64,000 nt of DNA from Bacteroides mediterraneensis. Its GTDB lineage: Bacteria; Bacteroidota; Bacteroidia; Bacteroidales; Bacteroidaceae. Below the pieces are notes generated by a model that was not told the origin of the DNA, ran no database searches, and was given only the letters and a program-made list of their open reading frames with translations. The stretch is from the NCBI RefSeq assembly GCF_025993685.1, contig NZ_DAJPEN010000001.1, positions 3,348,001 through 3,412,000 on the forward strand, in the 5' to 3' direction. Made by a program: the position numbers and the translations under genes. The first letter of the stretch is position 1. Every line of letters starts with the position of its first letter. Of this stretch, positions 54,985-62,407 are shown piece by piece.

Positions 54985-56340
54985 ATGGTTCCGTCTATTT
55001 TAATCGTTGAAGATGATTTAACATTCTCTACCATGCTGAAAACCTGGCTGGGGAAAAAAGGATTTGAAGTGGAAACTGCGGGCACACAGGCAAAAGCACG
55101 CAAGCAACTCGGCGCACGTAGCTTCGACCTGATACTGTCCGACTTACGTCTTCCTGACCAGGACGGAATGAATCTGCTTTCCTGGTTACGGGAACAACAG
55201 AATGAGGTTCCTTTCATTATCATGACCAGCTATGCAGAAATACAAAGTGCCGTACGGGCCATGAAAGAAGGAGCCACGGACTACATCTCCAAACCGGTAC
55301 AGCCGGATGAACTGCTGAAAAAAATCAGAGAAGCCATCCGACCGGAAAAGCCTTCTGCCTCCTCCGAGAAAAAGAAGACGGCCTCTCCAACCACCCATAG
55401 TTTTCTGGAAGGGGAAAGTGAAGAAGCCCGGAAGCTTTACAATTATGTCAGTCTGGTAGCCCCCACACAAATGTCCGTACTTATCAACGGAGCCAGTGGA
55501 ACCGGTAAGGAATATGTGGCCCACCGTATCCACCAGCTCAGCAAACGTGCGGACAAACCGTTTATTGCCATTGACTGTGGCTCTATTCCCAAAGAATTGG
55601 CCGCTTCCGAATTTTTCGGCCATGTGAAAGGCTCGTTCACCGGTGCCCTGAATGACAAGGCCGGCGCTTTCGAAGAAGCCAACGGAGGCACACTGTTCCT
55701 TGACGAAATCGGAAACTTGAGCTACGAAGTACAGGTACAGCTGTTGCGAGCCCTACAGGAACGACGCATCCGCCGTATCGGTTCCACCAAAGAAATAGAA
55801 GTTGACGTCCGACTTATCAGTGCGACCAATGAGAACTTGAAGGAGGCTATCGCAAAAGGTAATTTCAGGGAAGACTTGTATCACCGTATCAATGAGTTCA
55901 CCTTGCAGATGCCGGCTCTGAAAGAACGTCCGGAAGATATCCTGCTGTTTGCCAATTTCTTTCTGGACCAGGCTAACCGTGAACTGGAACGCACGCTGAT
56001 TGGTTTCGACGCACAAGCCAGCGAAGCCTTGCAGAAATATCCCTGGCCGGGCAACCTGCGCCAGCTGAAAAATGTGGTCAAAAGAGCTACCCTGCTGGCC
56101 CAAGGAGACTTTATCACCCTCAAAGATTTGGGGGAAGAAATCAGTGAAAGAAAAATACAGGAAAACAACGACACGGAAACAGAAGAGTCGTTCATGCTGC
56201 ATGATGAAGAAACCGAAAAGCACCGCATATTAAAGGCTCTCCAGCAAACCGGCCACAACAAGTCGAAAGCTGCGGCCTTATTAGGTATTGACCGGAAAAC
56301 CTTATACAACAAGCTGAAACTTTATCAGATTCCACAATAA
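54985..56340 (+). CDS. Sigma-54-dependent response regulator (NtrC type)
   Basis: A 451-residue enhancer-binding protein. The start at 54985 gives the receiver's normal beginning (MVPSILIVEDD); an upstream in-frame ATG lies inside the kinase gene. Phosphoacceptor is Asp53 (LSDLRLPDQDGM). The AAA+ domain has Walker A GASGTGKE (near 169), the sigma-54 contact loop GSFTGA (near 215-220), and TLFLDEIGN. A Fis-type helix-turn-helix ends the protein (HNKSKAAALLGIDRKTLYNKL). It should act on RNA polymerase with sigma-54; a matching promoter and palindrome follow directly. Confidence 0.95.
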   Translation: MVPSILIVEDDLTFSTMLKTWLGKKGFEVETAGTQAKARKQLGARSFDLILSDLRLPDQDGMNLLSWLREQQNEVPFIIMTSYAEIQSAVRAMKEGATDYISKPVQPDELLKKIREAIRPEKPSASSEKKKTASPTTHSFLEGESEEARKLYNYVSLVAPTQMSVLINGASGTGKEYVAHRIHQLSKRADKPFIAIDCGSIPKELAASEFFGHVKGSFTGALNDKAGAFEEANGGTLFLDEIGNLSYEVQVQLLRALQERRIRRIGSTKEIEVDVRLISATNENLKEAIAKGNFREDLYHRINEFTLQMPALKERPEDILLFANFFLDQANRELERTLIGFDAQASEALQKYPWPGNLRQLKNVVKRATLLAQGDFITLKDLGEEISERKIQENNDTETEESFMLHDEETEKHRILKALQQTGHNKSKAAALLGIDRKTLYNKLKLYQIPQ

Positions 56341-56380
56341 ACGTGTGGAATATTTCCACACGTTCCACACTTATTCCACA
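56341..56380 (+). promoter_or_regulatory. Palindrome and extra half-sites, likely upstream activating sequence
   Basis: ACGTGTGGAA-TAT-TTCCACACGT (56341-56363) is a perfect palindrome directly after the regulator's stop codon. Two more TTCCACA half-sites follow at 56363 and 56374, 9 and 11 bases on. It has no T run, so it is not a terminator by itself. It lies about 60-80 bases before a sigma-54 promoter, the usual place for binding of NtrC-type regulators. Confidence 0.7.
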
Positions 56381-56421
56381 GCGTTTGGTTCCTAAATCCC
56401 TTCTACAAGGCTTCTGGCGGT

Positions 56422-56437
56422 TTGGCACGGGTTTTGT
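56422..56437 (+). promoter_or_regulatory. Sigma-54 promoter
   Basis: TTGGCACGGGTTTTGT matches the -24/-12 consensus TGGCACGnnnnTTGC except for T in place of the last C. Transcription would begin near 56448. The only matching regulator gene nearby is the NtrC-type protein just upstream. Confidence 0.7.
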
Positions 56438-56463
56438 GTTACATTCTACAAATAAACAAAACA

Positions 56464-56490
56464 ATGAACAACCCAAACAAACTAGGCTAA
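56464..56490 (+). CDS. Possible eight-codon micro-ORF (MNNPNKLG)
   Basis: It begins about 16 bases after the predicted sigma-54 start and ends at 56490. It has no clear ribosome-binding site. It may be chance, a leader peptide, or the remains of a longer gene. Confidence 0.15.
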   Translation: MNNPNKLG

Positions 56491-56594
56491 ACCCAACCCC
56501 ATAGAATAAAGTTCTGAGATTGTTTACCTCAATTTAATTGAACTCTCAATTATTTTACAATCTCATGATAAAATGAAGATGCCTATGTGTTAAG

Positions 56595-56633
56595 AGAAGG
56601 GGACGCTGTGAAGCGTTTACCTTCTTATTTTTA
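56595..56633 (+). terminator. Intrinsic terminator of the candidate small RNA
   Basis: AGAAGG and ACGCT pair with AGCGT and CCTTCT around a GTGA tetraloop, followed by TATTTTTAT. On the minus strand no T run follows, so it acts on plus-strand transcripts. It overlaps the last codon of the convergent pseudouridine synthase gene. Confidence 0.75.
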
Positions 56634-57302
56634 TACCATCCCAAAACCTTTCCAGAGATTTCCTTCAGGAAGAGGAGCTACCAGTTCGATGGGTTCCTTG
56701 GACACCGGATGGATAAACCGTACCCGGCGGGCATGCAAACAGATACTTCCATCGGGGTTGGAACGCGGGAAACCGTATTTCAAATCGCCTTTGATAGGGC
56801 ATCCCATCTTGGCCAGCTGACACCGTATCTGATGATGACGTCCGGTCTTCAAGTCTACTTCCAACAGATAATAATTTTCCGAACGGCCTATCAGGCGGTA
56901 ATGCAGTACCGCTTTCTTGGAGTTCTTCACCTCCTTATCGTAAGCGTACGATTTATTCTGTTTTTCGTTTCTGACCAGATAGTGCACCAGTTCTCCTTCC
57001 GTTTCTTTGGGTGCCTGCTTCACAATGGCCCAATAGGTCTTCTTCACCTCCCCGTTGCGGAACATTTCGTTCAGACGGCTCAAGGCCTTGCTCGTCTTGG
57101 CAAATACCACCAGCCCGCTTACCGGACGGTCCAACCGGTGTGTCACTCCCAGGAACACATTGCCCGGCTTGGCATATTTTTCCTTCAAATATTGCTTCAC
57201 GGTTTCCGACAAAGGCACGTCGCCTGTCTTGTCGCCCTGCACTATTTCTGAAGCAGTCTTATTGACTACTATGATGTGATTGTCTTCGTAAACTACTGTC
57301 AT
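56631..57302 (-). CDS. RluA-family pseudouridine synthase
   Basis: A 223-residue enzyme converting uridine to pseudouridine in ribosomal or transfer RNA. The catalytic motif is THRLDRPVSGLVVFAKTS, and the C-terminal LKTGRHHQIRCQLA and FLHARRVRF-like stretch (CLHARRVRFIHPVSKEP) are typical. There is no S4 domain. The start at 57302 begins with the usual MTVVYEDNHIIVVNK; a longer frame upstream has a hydrophobic, unrelated tail. The exact target uridine cannot be told. Confidence 0.94.
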   Translation of the reverse strand: MTVVYEDNHIIVVNKTASEIVQGDKTGDVPLSETVKQYLKEKYAKPGNVFLGVTHRLDRPVSGLVVFAKTSKALSRLNEMFRNGEVKKTYWAIVKQAPKETEGELVHYLVRNEKQNKSYAYDKEVKNSKKAVLHYRLIGRSENYYLLEVDLKTGRHHQIRCQLAKMGCPIKGDLKYGFPRSNPDGSICLHARRVRFIHPVSKEPIELVAPLPEGNLWKGFGMV

Positions 57303-57386
57303 ATACAAAAAAATGAAGAACAGGAAATGAAAGAAAGCAGCTTCCCCCGATTCCCTATTCTTCACTCTCTATTATTATGGTTTGTA

Positions 57387-58133
57387 TTACATGTTCATAC
57401 CACCGTCAACCTGGATAACCTGTCCTGAAACGTATGAAGACATGTCGGAAGCCAGGAACAAAGCGATGTTGGCTACATCTTCCGGTGTACCGCCACGACG
57501 CAAAGGAATACGTTTGTTCCATTCAGCCTTCACTTCGTCAGACAATTTCGCAGTCATGTCGGTGATGATGAAGCCCGGTGCAATGGCATTGGCACGGATA
57601 CCGCGTGAACCCAATTCCTGTGCGATAGATTTAGCCAGACCAATCAGACCTGCCTTGGAAGCAGAATAGTTGCACTGTCCGGCATTACCGTGTACGCCTA
57701 CTACAGAAGCCATGTTGATGATGTTGCCATGTTTCTGACGCATCATAATCGGAGTGCAAGCGTGGATGAAGTTAAATGCAGATTTCAAGTTCACAGTCAG
57801 CACTGCATCCCACTGTGATTCGCTCATACGCATCATCAGACCGTCTTTCGTGATACCGGCATTGTTCACCAGAATATCGATAGAACCGAAATCATTGTGA
57901 ATCTGTTCCACTACCTTTGCGGTATCTTCAAAACTTGCCGCGTTGGAAGCATAACCTTTTACCTTTACACCATAAGCAGCAATTTCTTTCTCTGTATTCT
58001 GACCGTTTTCATCGATAACCAAGTCCGTGAAGGCGATGTTTGCTCCTTCAGCAGCAAACTTCAATGCAATAGCTTTACCGATACCACGTGCGGCACCTGT
58101 AATAATGGCTGTCTTTCCAGTTAATAATCCCAT
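57387..58133 (-). CDS. fabG: 3-oxoacyl-[acyl-carrier-protein] reductase FabG
   Basis: A 248-residue short-chain dehydrogenase of fatty acid synthesis, reducing 3-oxoacyl-ACP with NADPH. The cofactor site is TGAARGIGKAIA, with NNAGITKDGL, the catalytic serine region (INMASVVG), and YSASKAGLIGLAKS with the Tyr-Lys pair. The C-terminus YVSGQVIQVDGGMNM is diagnostic of FabG. It lies 29 bases after a TetR regulator gene and is probably cotranscribed with it. Confidence 0.97.
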   Translation of the reverse strand: MGLLTGKTAIITGAARGIGKAIALKFAAEGANIAFTDLVIDENGQNTEKEIAAYGVKVKGYASNAASFEDTAKVVEQIHNDFGSIDILVNNAGITKDGLMMRMSESQWDAVLTVNLKSAFNFIHACTPIMMRQKHGNIINMASVVGVHGNAGQCNYSASKAGLIGLAKSIAQELGSRGIRANAIAPGFIITDMTAKLSDEVKAEWNKRIPLRRGGTPEDVANIALFLASDMSSYVSGQVIQVDGGMNM

Positions 58134-58162
58134 TTTCTTTATTTTTTAATTAAACGATATGA

Positions 58163-58759
58163 TTATTTTTCTTTCTCTTTACACCCCAATGCACCGAACA
58201 CAATCTTCGACACATAGCGCCATCCCGTTTCATCATCCAGTTCCTCACCGATTTGACCGCGGATGTAGGGCACTTCAATTCCTTTTATGCAATAATGCAA
58301 GATGTCGGCCGTAATCTCCACATTATCTATATCAAAGAGATTCGCCTCCTTCCCTTCCCGCAGAATACGACGGAACAAGACCACCTCTTTCCGGTCAAAG
58401 TCTTTCCGCATGGCCTCTACTCTCCAGATATCCCGGAAAAAATCGGCCCTCAACGTACCGTTACGATACACCACCATCTTGATGGCATCCAGATGCGTCA
58501 TAATCAGTTCCAGAATTTTCTGGTCTGGAGAAATCGGTTTAGCTGCTGTCTTCTCCAGCTGGTCGGAAAGCATTTCCAGTTCAGACTCCACCACTGCCAT
58601 GTAGATTTGCTCCTTACTTTTAAAATAAGTATAAAGCGTGCGCCGTCCTTTCTTCGAAGCCTGGGCAATGTCGTTCATTGTCGTATCTTCCACTCCCTTC
58701 TTCGCAAAAAGTTGCCGGGCTACATCTACCAGTTTAGCTCTCGTCTTTAATACTGTCAT
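58163..58759 (-). CDS. TetR-family transcriptional regulator
   Basis: A 198-residue repressor-type protein. The N-terminal helix-turn-helix (TTMNDIAQASKKGRRTLYTYFKSKEQI) is followed by an all-helical ligand domain with no recognised specificity. It heads an operon with fabG. By analogy with FabR- and FadR-like TetR proteins it may sense acyl-CoA or acyl-ACP, but this is only inferred from position. Its promoter lies at 58793-58824. Confidence 0.93.
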   Translation of the reverse strand: MTVLKTRAKLVDVARQLFAKKGVEDTTMNDIAQASKKGRRTLYTYFKSKEQIYMAVVESELEMLSDQLEKTAAKPISPDQKILELIMTHLDAIKMVVYRNGTLRADFFRDIWRVEAMRKDFDRKEVVLFRRILREGKEANLFDIDNVEITADILHYCIKGIEVPYIRGQIGEELDDETGWRYVSKIVFGALGCKEKEK

Positions 58760-58792
58760 CTCTCTTTATTGCACAACTCATAAAAAACTGAG

Positions 58793-58824
58793 CAAAAGTA
58801 CTGTTTTTCTTGATACTACACAAA
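58793..58824 (-). promoter_or_regulatory. Promoter of the TetR-fabG operon
   Basis: On the minus strand TTTG (58824-58821), 20 bases, TACTTTTG (58800-58793). It is 34 bases before the TetR start. Confidence 0.7.
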
Positions 58825-58943
58825 TATAAGGTCCCAAATTCACCCGAAAAGCCTGCTTCCCCTCTTTTTTCGCACCAGAAAACAGCCAACATTATTTATT
58901 ATTCTAAATAAAGATAAAGTTTTCTATATTTCTTTCATAAATA

Positions 58944-58975
58944 TTTGCTTTTATAAAACTAAGTCCGTACCTTTG
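58944..58975 (+). promoter_or_regulatory. Promoter of the initiator tRNA genes
   Basis: TTTG (58944-58947), 20 bases, TACCTTTG (58968-58975); the first tRNA begins 21 bases further on. Confidence 0.7.
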
Positions 58976-58996
58976 CACCGCATTTAGGAAAAACAT

Positions 58997-59069
<73 letters not shown>

Positions 59070-59083
59070 CTACAAGCGAATAT

Positions 59084-59156
<73 letters not shown>

Positions 59157-59162
59157 CCAATG

Positions 59163-59190
59163 GAGAAACCTTTCGGTTTCTCTTTTTTTT
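59163..59190 (+). terminator. Terminator after the initiator tRNAs
   Basis: GAGAAACC-TTTC-GGTTTCTC followed by eight T: a textbook intrinsic terminator. Confidence 0.92.
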
Positions 59191-59200
59191 ATATCCCAAT

Positions 59201-59248
59201 ATACCCTAAAAAGGGTATTTCCCTCTATTCATCTTCCCCCTACCTTTG
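59201..59248 (+). promoter_or_regulatory. Promoter of cysK with adjacent palindrome
   Basis: TTTC (59218-59221), 19 bases, TACCTTTG (59241-59248), 18 bases before the ATG. The inverted repeat ATACCC-TAAAAA-GGGTAT (59201-59218) touches the -33 element, a good place for an operator. Confidence 0.6.
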
Positions 59249-59265
59249 CAGAAAAAGAAAAAACT

Positions 59266-60213
59266 ATGGAACGAATCAAGAAACAACTTACAGAACTTAT
59301 CGGGCATACCCCTTTACTGGAACTCGCACGTATCGGAAAAGCACACGATGCAAAGGCACGTATCATTGCCAAACTGGAATATTTCAACCCAGGTGGCAGT
59401 GTAAAAGACCGTATCGCCCTGGCCATGATTGAAGATGCCGAACAACGAGGCCTTCTGAAGCCTGGAGCGGTCATCATTGAACCAACCAGCGGAAATACGG
59501 GAGTCGGACTGGCCTGGGTAGCAGGGGTGAAAGGATACAAAACCATTCTCACCATGCCCGAAACCATGAGTGTAGAGCGACAGAACCTGCTAAAGGCTAT
59601 GGGAGCCCAACTGGTACTGACTCCAGGAAATAAAGGCATGCGCGGAGCCATCGAGAAAGCGAACGAATTACGCGACAACACACCGGGAGCCGTCATCCTT
59701 CAGCAATTTGAGAATCCAGCCAATCCGCGTACACACGTATCTACCACCGCACAAGAAATCTGGGAAGATACCGATGGAAAAGTAGATGTGTTTATTGCCG
59801 GAGTGGGTACAGGCGGTACCGTGAGTGGAGTTGGCGAAGGACTGAAGCAGCACAATCCGCATATTGAAATCATTGCTGTAGAGCCGGACGCATCGGCTGT
59901 ACTCTCAGGTGACAAACCGGGCATGCACAAGATACAGGGAATCGGAGCCGGATTTATCCCTAAGACCTTCAACCCCAACGTAGTGGACAAGATTATCCGT
60001 GTAGCCGACGACGATGCCATCCGCACAGGACGCGAACTGTCTCTAAAAGAAGGACTGCTGACCGGTATTTCCGCCGGAGCAGCCACCTTCGCCGCCTTAC
60101 AGGTAGCCTCACAACCTGAATATGCAGGAAAAAATATTGTCGTACTGTTGCCGGACACAGGAGAACGATACCTGTCGACCGCGTTGTTCGCTTTTGAAGA
60201 ATATCCGCTCTAA
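59266..60213 (+). CDS. cysK: Cysteine synthase A (O-acetylserine sulfhydrylase)
   Basis: A 315-residue pyridoxal-phosphate enzyme joining sulfide to O-acetylserine. The PLP lysine is in NPGGSVKDRIAL, the substrate loop is TSGNTGVGLAW, and the phosphate-binding glycines are in GVGTGGTVSG. The C-terminal ISAGAATFAAL and LLPDTGERYLST match CysK rather than cystathionine synthase. It stands alone after the initiator tRNA unit and ends 15 bases before the convergent LuxR-type gene. Confidence 0.97.
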   Translation: MERIKKQLTELIGHTPLLELARIGKAHDAKARIIAKLEYFNPGGSVKDRIALAMIEDAEQRGLLKPGAVIIEPTSGNTGVGLAWVAGVKGYKTILTMPETMSVERQNLLKAMGAQLVLTPGNKGMRGAIEKANELRDNTPGAVILQQFENPANPRTHVSTTAQEIWEDTDGKVDVFIAGVGTGGTVSGVGEGLKQHNPHIEIIAVEPDASAVLSGDKPGMHKIQGIGAGFIPKTFNPNVVDKIIRVADDDAIRTGRELSLKEGLLTGISAGAATFAALQVASQPEYAGKNIVVLLPDTGERYLSTALFAFEEYPL

Positions 60214-60228
60214 AACACAAGAAAACAA

Positions 60229-60873
60229 TCAAATACAATATTCTACGGGATTGACAATGCCTGCACGAAGCGCATACCGAATCGCTTCGTGCGCATTGTT
60301 TACCTGCAACTTACGAAAGATATTCTTCCGGTGAGTGGCCACCGTGTACACACTCAGAAAACGTTCCGCCGCAATTTCCTTGGTGCCTTTTCCTAAAGCC
60401 ATCGCCCGCAAGATTTCTTTTTCCGTCTGCGTCAAGGGAGAGACTCTTTCCACTTCTTTCTTTCCTTCCTCCCCCAACAAATCCAATGCTTTCCGACATA
60501 CAAATTGGTGCCCCACAGAGACTGTATCCCAACATTGCTTAATTTCATTCCACACCGCATCTTTCATCAACACATGAAAAGCCGGACCAGCCCACAACAT
60601 ACGACGCACAAAGTCTGTCCCCAACTGGTCACTGAACAAAATAAAATTCACCTCCGGAAAACGTTCATGCAACACCAGTAACTGACTCACCGTACAATCA
60701 AGCAAAGTGTAATCCAAAACCACACAGGCATTGGGAAAATCTTTCAACAGCTCCGTCAGATGCTTCCAATCGGTTACCTCCACACATACGCAGTCCGGGA
60801 ACAGTTCTGAAGCAATAGCTTTCATCCCGTAGCGAGTGATATCCTGATTATCGGCCAGAATCAATGTTTGCAT
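60229..60873 (-). CDS. LuxR/NarL-type response regulator
   Basis: A 214-residue regulator. The start at 60873 gives a receiver beginning (MQTLILADNQDITRYG); a longer frame upstream adds unrelated residues. The receiver keeps its acid pair, a phosphoacceptor Asp (VVLDYTLLD), a Ser in place of Thr (LFSDQ) and the Lys (VLMKDA). The C-terminal LuxR helix-turn-helix is TQTEKEILRAMALGKGTKEIA, with VATHRKNIFRKL. No kinase gene is adjacent, so it is an orphan; its target is unknown. Confidence 0.92.
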   Translation of the reverse strand: MQTLILADNQDITRYGMKAIASELFPDCVCVEVTDWKHLTELLKDFPNACVVLDYTLLDCTVSQLLVLHERFPEVNFILFSDQLGTDFVRRMLWAGPAFHVLMKDAVWNEIKQCWDTVSVGHQFVCRKALDLLGEEGKKEVERVSPLTQTEKEILRAMALGKGTKEIAAERFLSVYTVATHRKNIFRKLQVNNAHEAIRYALRAGIVNPVEYCI

Positions 60874-60925
60874 ACAAAGAAAAGGATTAAAAAAAGAAAG
60901 CCTCGCCACACTGCGAAGCTTGAAG

Positions 60926-61000
60926 TGGGCGTTGACGGATTCGAACCGCCGACCCTCTGCTTGTAAGGCAGATGCTCTGAACCAGCTGAGCTAAACGCCC
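60926..61000 (-). tRNA. tRNA-Val (TAC), copy 1
   Basis: 75 bases including the discriminator A; anticodon loop CTTACAA, anticodon TAC. The CCA end is not encoded. It is the last of four identical genes on the minus strand. Confidence 0.97.
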
Positions 61001-61031
61001 GATAAAGGGAAAGTTGACAATTAATTCGGTG

Positions 61032-61106
61032 TGGGCGTTGACGGATTCGAACCGCCGACCCTCTGCTTGTAAGGCAGATGCTCTGAACCAGCTGAGCTAA
61101 ACGCCC
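61032..61106 (-). tRNA. tRNA-Val (TAC), copy 2
   Basis: Same 75-base sequence as its neighbours; the spacers between copies differ in sequence and length. Confidence 0.97.
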
Positions 61107-61128
61107 GAATAATCTTTCTTTTTGGAGG

Positions 61129-61203
61129 TGGGCGTTGACGGATTCGAACCGCCGACCCTCTGCTTGTAAGGCAGATGCTCTGAACCAGCTGAGCTAAACG
61201 CCC
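61129..61203 (-). tRNA. tRNA-Val (TAC), copy 3
   Basis: Same 75-base sequence, anticodon TAC. Confidence 0.97.
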
Positions 61204-61242
61204 CAAAAAGAAAAAGCAATGATTTACGAGAAATTCGTTGAG

Positions 61243-61317
61243 TGGGCGTTGACGGATTCGAACCGCCGACCCTCTGCTTGTAAGGCAGATGCTCTGAACC
61301 AGCTGAGCTAAACGCCC
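61243..61317 (-). tRNA. tRNA-Val (TAC), copy 4 (promoter-proximal)
   Basis: Same 75-base sequence, first of the four to be transcribed. Confidence 0.97.
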
Positions 61318-61343
61318 GATAGTCTCGTTCTCAATTGCGGTTG

Positions 61344-61374
61344 CAAAGGTACAACTAAATTTGTAACCTGCAAA
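61344..61374 (-). promoter_or_regulatory. Promoter of the tRNA-Val cluster
   Basis: On the minus strand TTTG (61374-61371), exactly 19 bases, TACCTTTG (61351-61344). It is 26 bases before the first tRNA and is a perfect match to the Bacteroides consensus. Confidence 0.8.
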
Positions 61375-61489
61375 CTTTTGGTTCATTTTTTTGGTAAAAA
61401 GTGGAAAAAGAGAAGCATCAAAGGCTGAAAAATCCACTTTGGAGGGAAAATTCGCCAGAAAGAACCGAAACAAATTGAATTATTGTACG

Positions 61490-61497
61490 TACCTTTG
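61490..61497 (+). promoter_or_regulatory. Minus-7 box for folP
   Basis: TACCTTTG, 25 bases before the folP ATG. Its position decides the start: codons upstream of it would not be transcribed. Confidence 0.6.
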
Positions 61498-61522
61498 CAA
61501 GGCAGAAACGGATAGAAAACTC

Positions 61523-62377
61523 ATGGAAGAAACATTCGCAAAATACATCAATGTCAAAGGAGAATTGCTGGACCTGTCCCAGCCTCAGGTGATGGGAATC
61601 CTCAATGTCACTCCGGATTCTTTTTACGCAAACAGCCGGAAGCAGACTGAAAAAGACATTCTCTGCCGAGTTCACCAGATTCTGGATGAGGGAGGCACTT
61701 TTATTGACATGGGAGCTTATTCTTCACGTCCGGATGCGGCAGACGTCTCTCCGGAAGAAGAAATGCAGCGGCTGCGACAAGGACTGGCAATCATTCAACG
61801 GGAATGCCCCGAGGCGCTTGTTTCAATTGATACTTTCCGAGCCGATGTGGCCAAGATGTGTGTGGAAGAATATGGAGCCGCCCTTATCAACGACATTTCT
61901 GCTGGAGATTTGGACCCGGAAATGTTTCCTACCCTTGCTCGGTTGAAGGTTCCCTACATCCTGATGCACATGCAGGGGAATCCTCAAAACATGCAACACG
62001 CTCCCCACTACGACAATCCGGTAAAAGAGATTATCCGTTACTTTGCCGAAAAGATAGAGAAACTGCGGGTGTTAGGCGTCAAGGACCTGATTATTGACCC
62101 CGGATTCGGTTTCGGGAAAACCCTGCAACACAATTACGAAATACTGCACAAACTGGAAGAATTCCAAATCTTCCAACTGCCTGTACTTGTCGGAGTATCC
62201 CGTAAATCAATGGTTTACAAGCTGGTGGGGGGAGGTCCTGAAGATGCGTTGAACGGAACGACTGCCTTACATGCCATTGCCTTAATGAAAGGAGCCCAAA
62301 TACTCAGAGTACACGACGTGAAAGCCGCAGTGGAAACCGTCCGTATTTTCAATGCACTGAATGAACCACAATATTAA
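61523..62377 (+). CDS. folP: Dihydropteroate synthase
   Basis: A 284-residue folate enzyme that joins p-aminobenzoate to the pterin diphosphate; it is the sulfonamide target. Motifs in order: MGILNVTPDSF, IDMGAYSSRPDAADVSPEEE, SIDTFRADVA, INDISAG, MHMQGNPQNM and DPGFGFGKT. The ATG at 61523 is chosen because the -7 box lies at 61490-61497 and the protein then starts near the family's usual N-terminus. It is followed after 30 bases by the cyclase gene, a pairing usual in Bacteroidetes. Confidence 0.96.
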   Translation: MEETFAKYINVKGELLDLSQPQVMGILNVTPDSFYANSRKQTEKDILCRVHQILDEGGTFIDMGAYSSRPDAADVSPEEEMQRLRQGLAIIQRECPEALVSIDTFRADVAKMCVEEYGAALINDISAGDLDPEMFPTLARLKVPYILMHMQGNPQNMQHAPHYDNPVKEIIRYFAEKIEKLRVLGVKDLIIDPGFGFGKTLQHNYEILHKLEEFQIFQLPVLVGVSRKSMVYKLVGGGPEDALNGTTALHAIALMKGAQILRVHDVKAAVETVRIFNALNEPQY

Positions 62378-62407
62378 ACACACATTCACCTAAACATTTT
62401 ACAGATT

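Larger units (their letters stand above)
56445..56633 (+). ncRNA. Candidate small RNA controlled by sigma-54
   Basis: From the predicted start (near 56448) to the terminator at 56595-56633 there is no gene on either strand except an eight-codon frame (56464-56490). The sequence can fold: TGAGATTGT (56515-56523) pairs with ACAATCTCA (56557-56565), enclosing the palindrome TCAATTTAATTGA (56529-56541). Length would be about 180 bases. The existence of the transcript is inferred from promoter, structure and terminator, not shown. Confidence 0.45.

Noticed and set aside
56341..56363. The perfect palindrome read as a terminator of the response regulator gene
   Set aside because: There is no T run after it; the extra half-sites and nearby sigma-54 promoter fit a binding site better, though a processing role is not excluded.
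61021..61473. A 150-codon minus-strand frame across the tRNA-Val cluster
   Set aside because: It is a translation of repeated tRNA genes.
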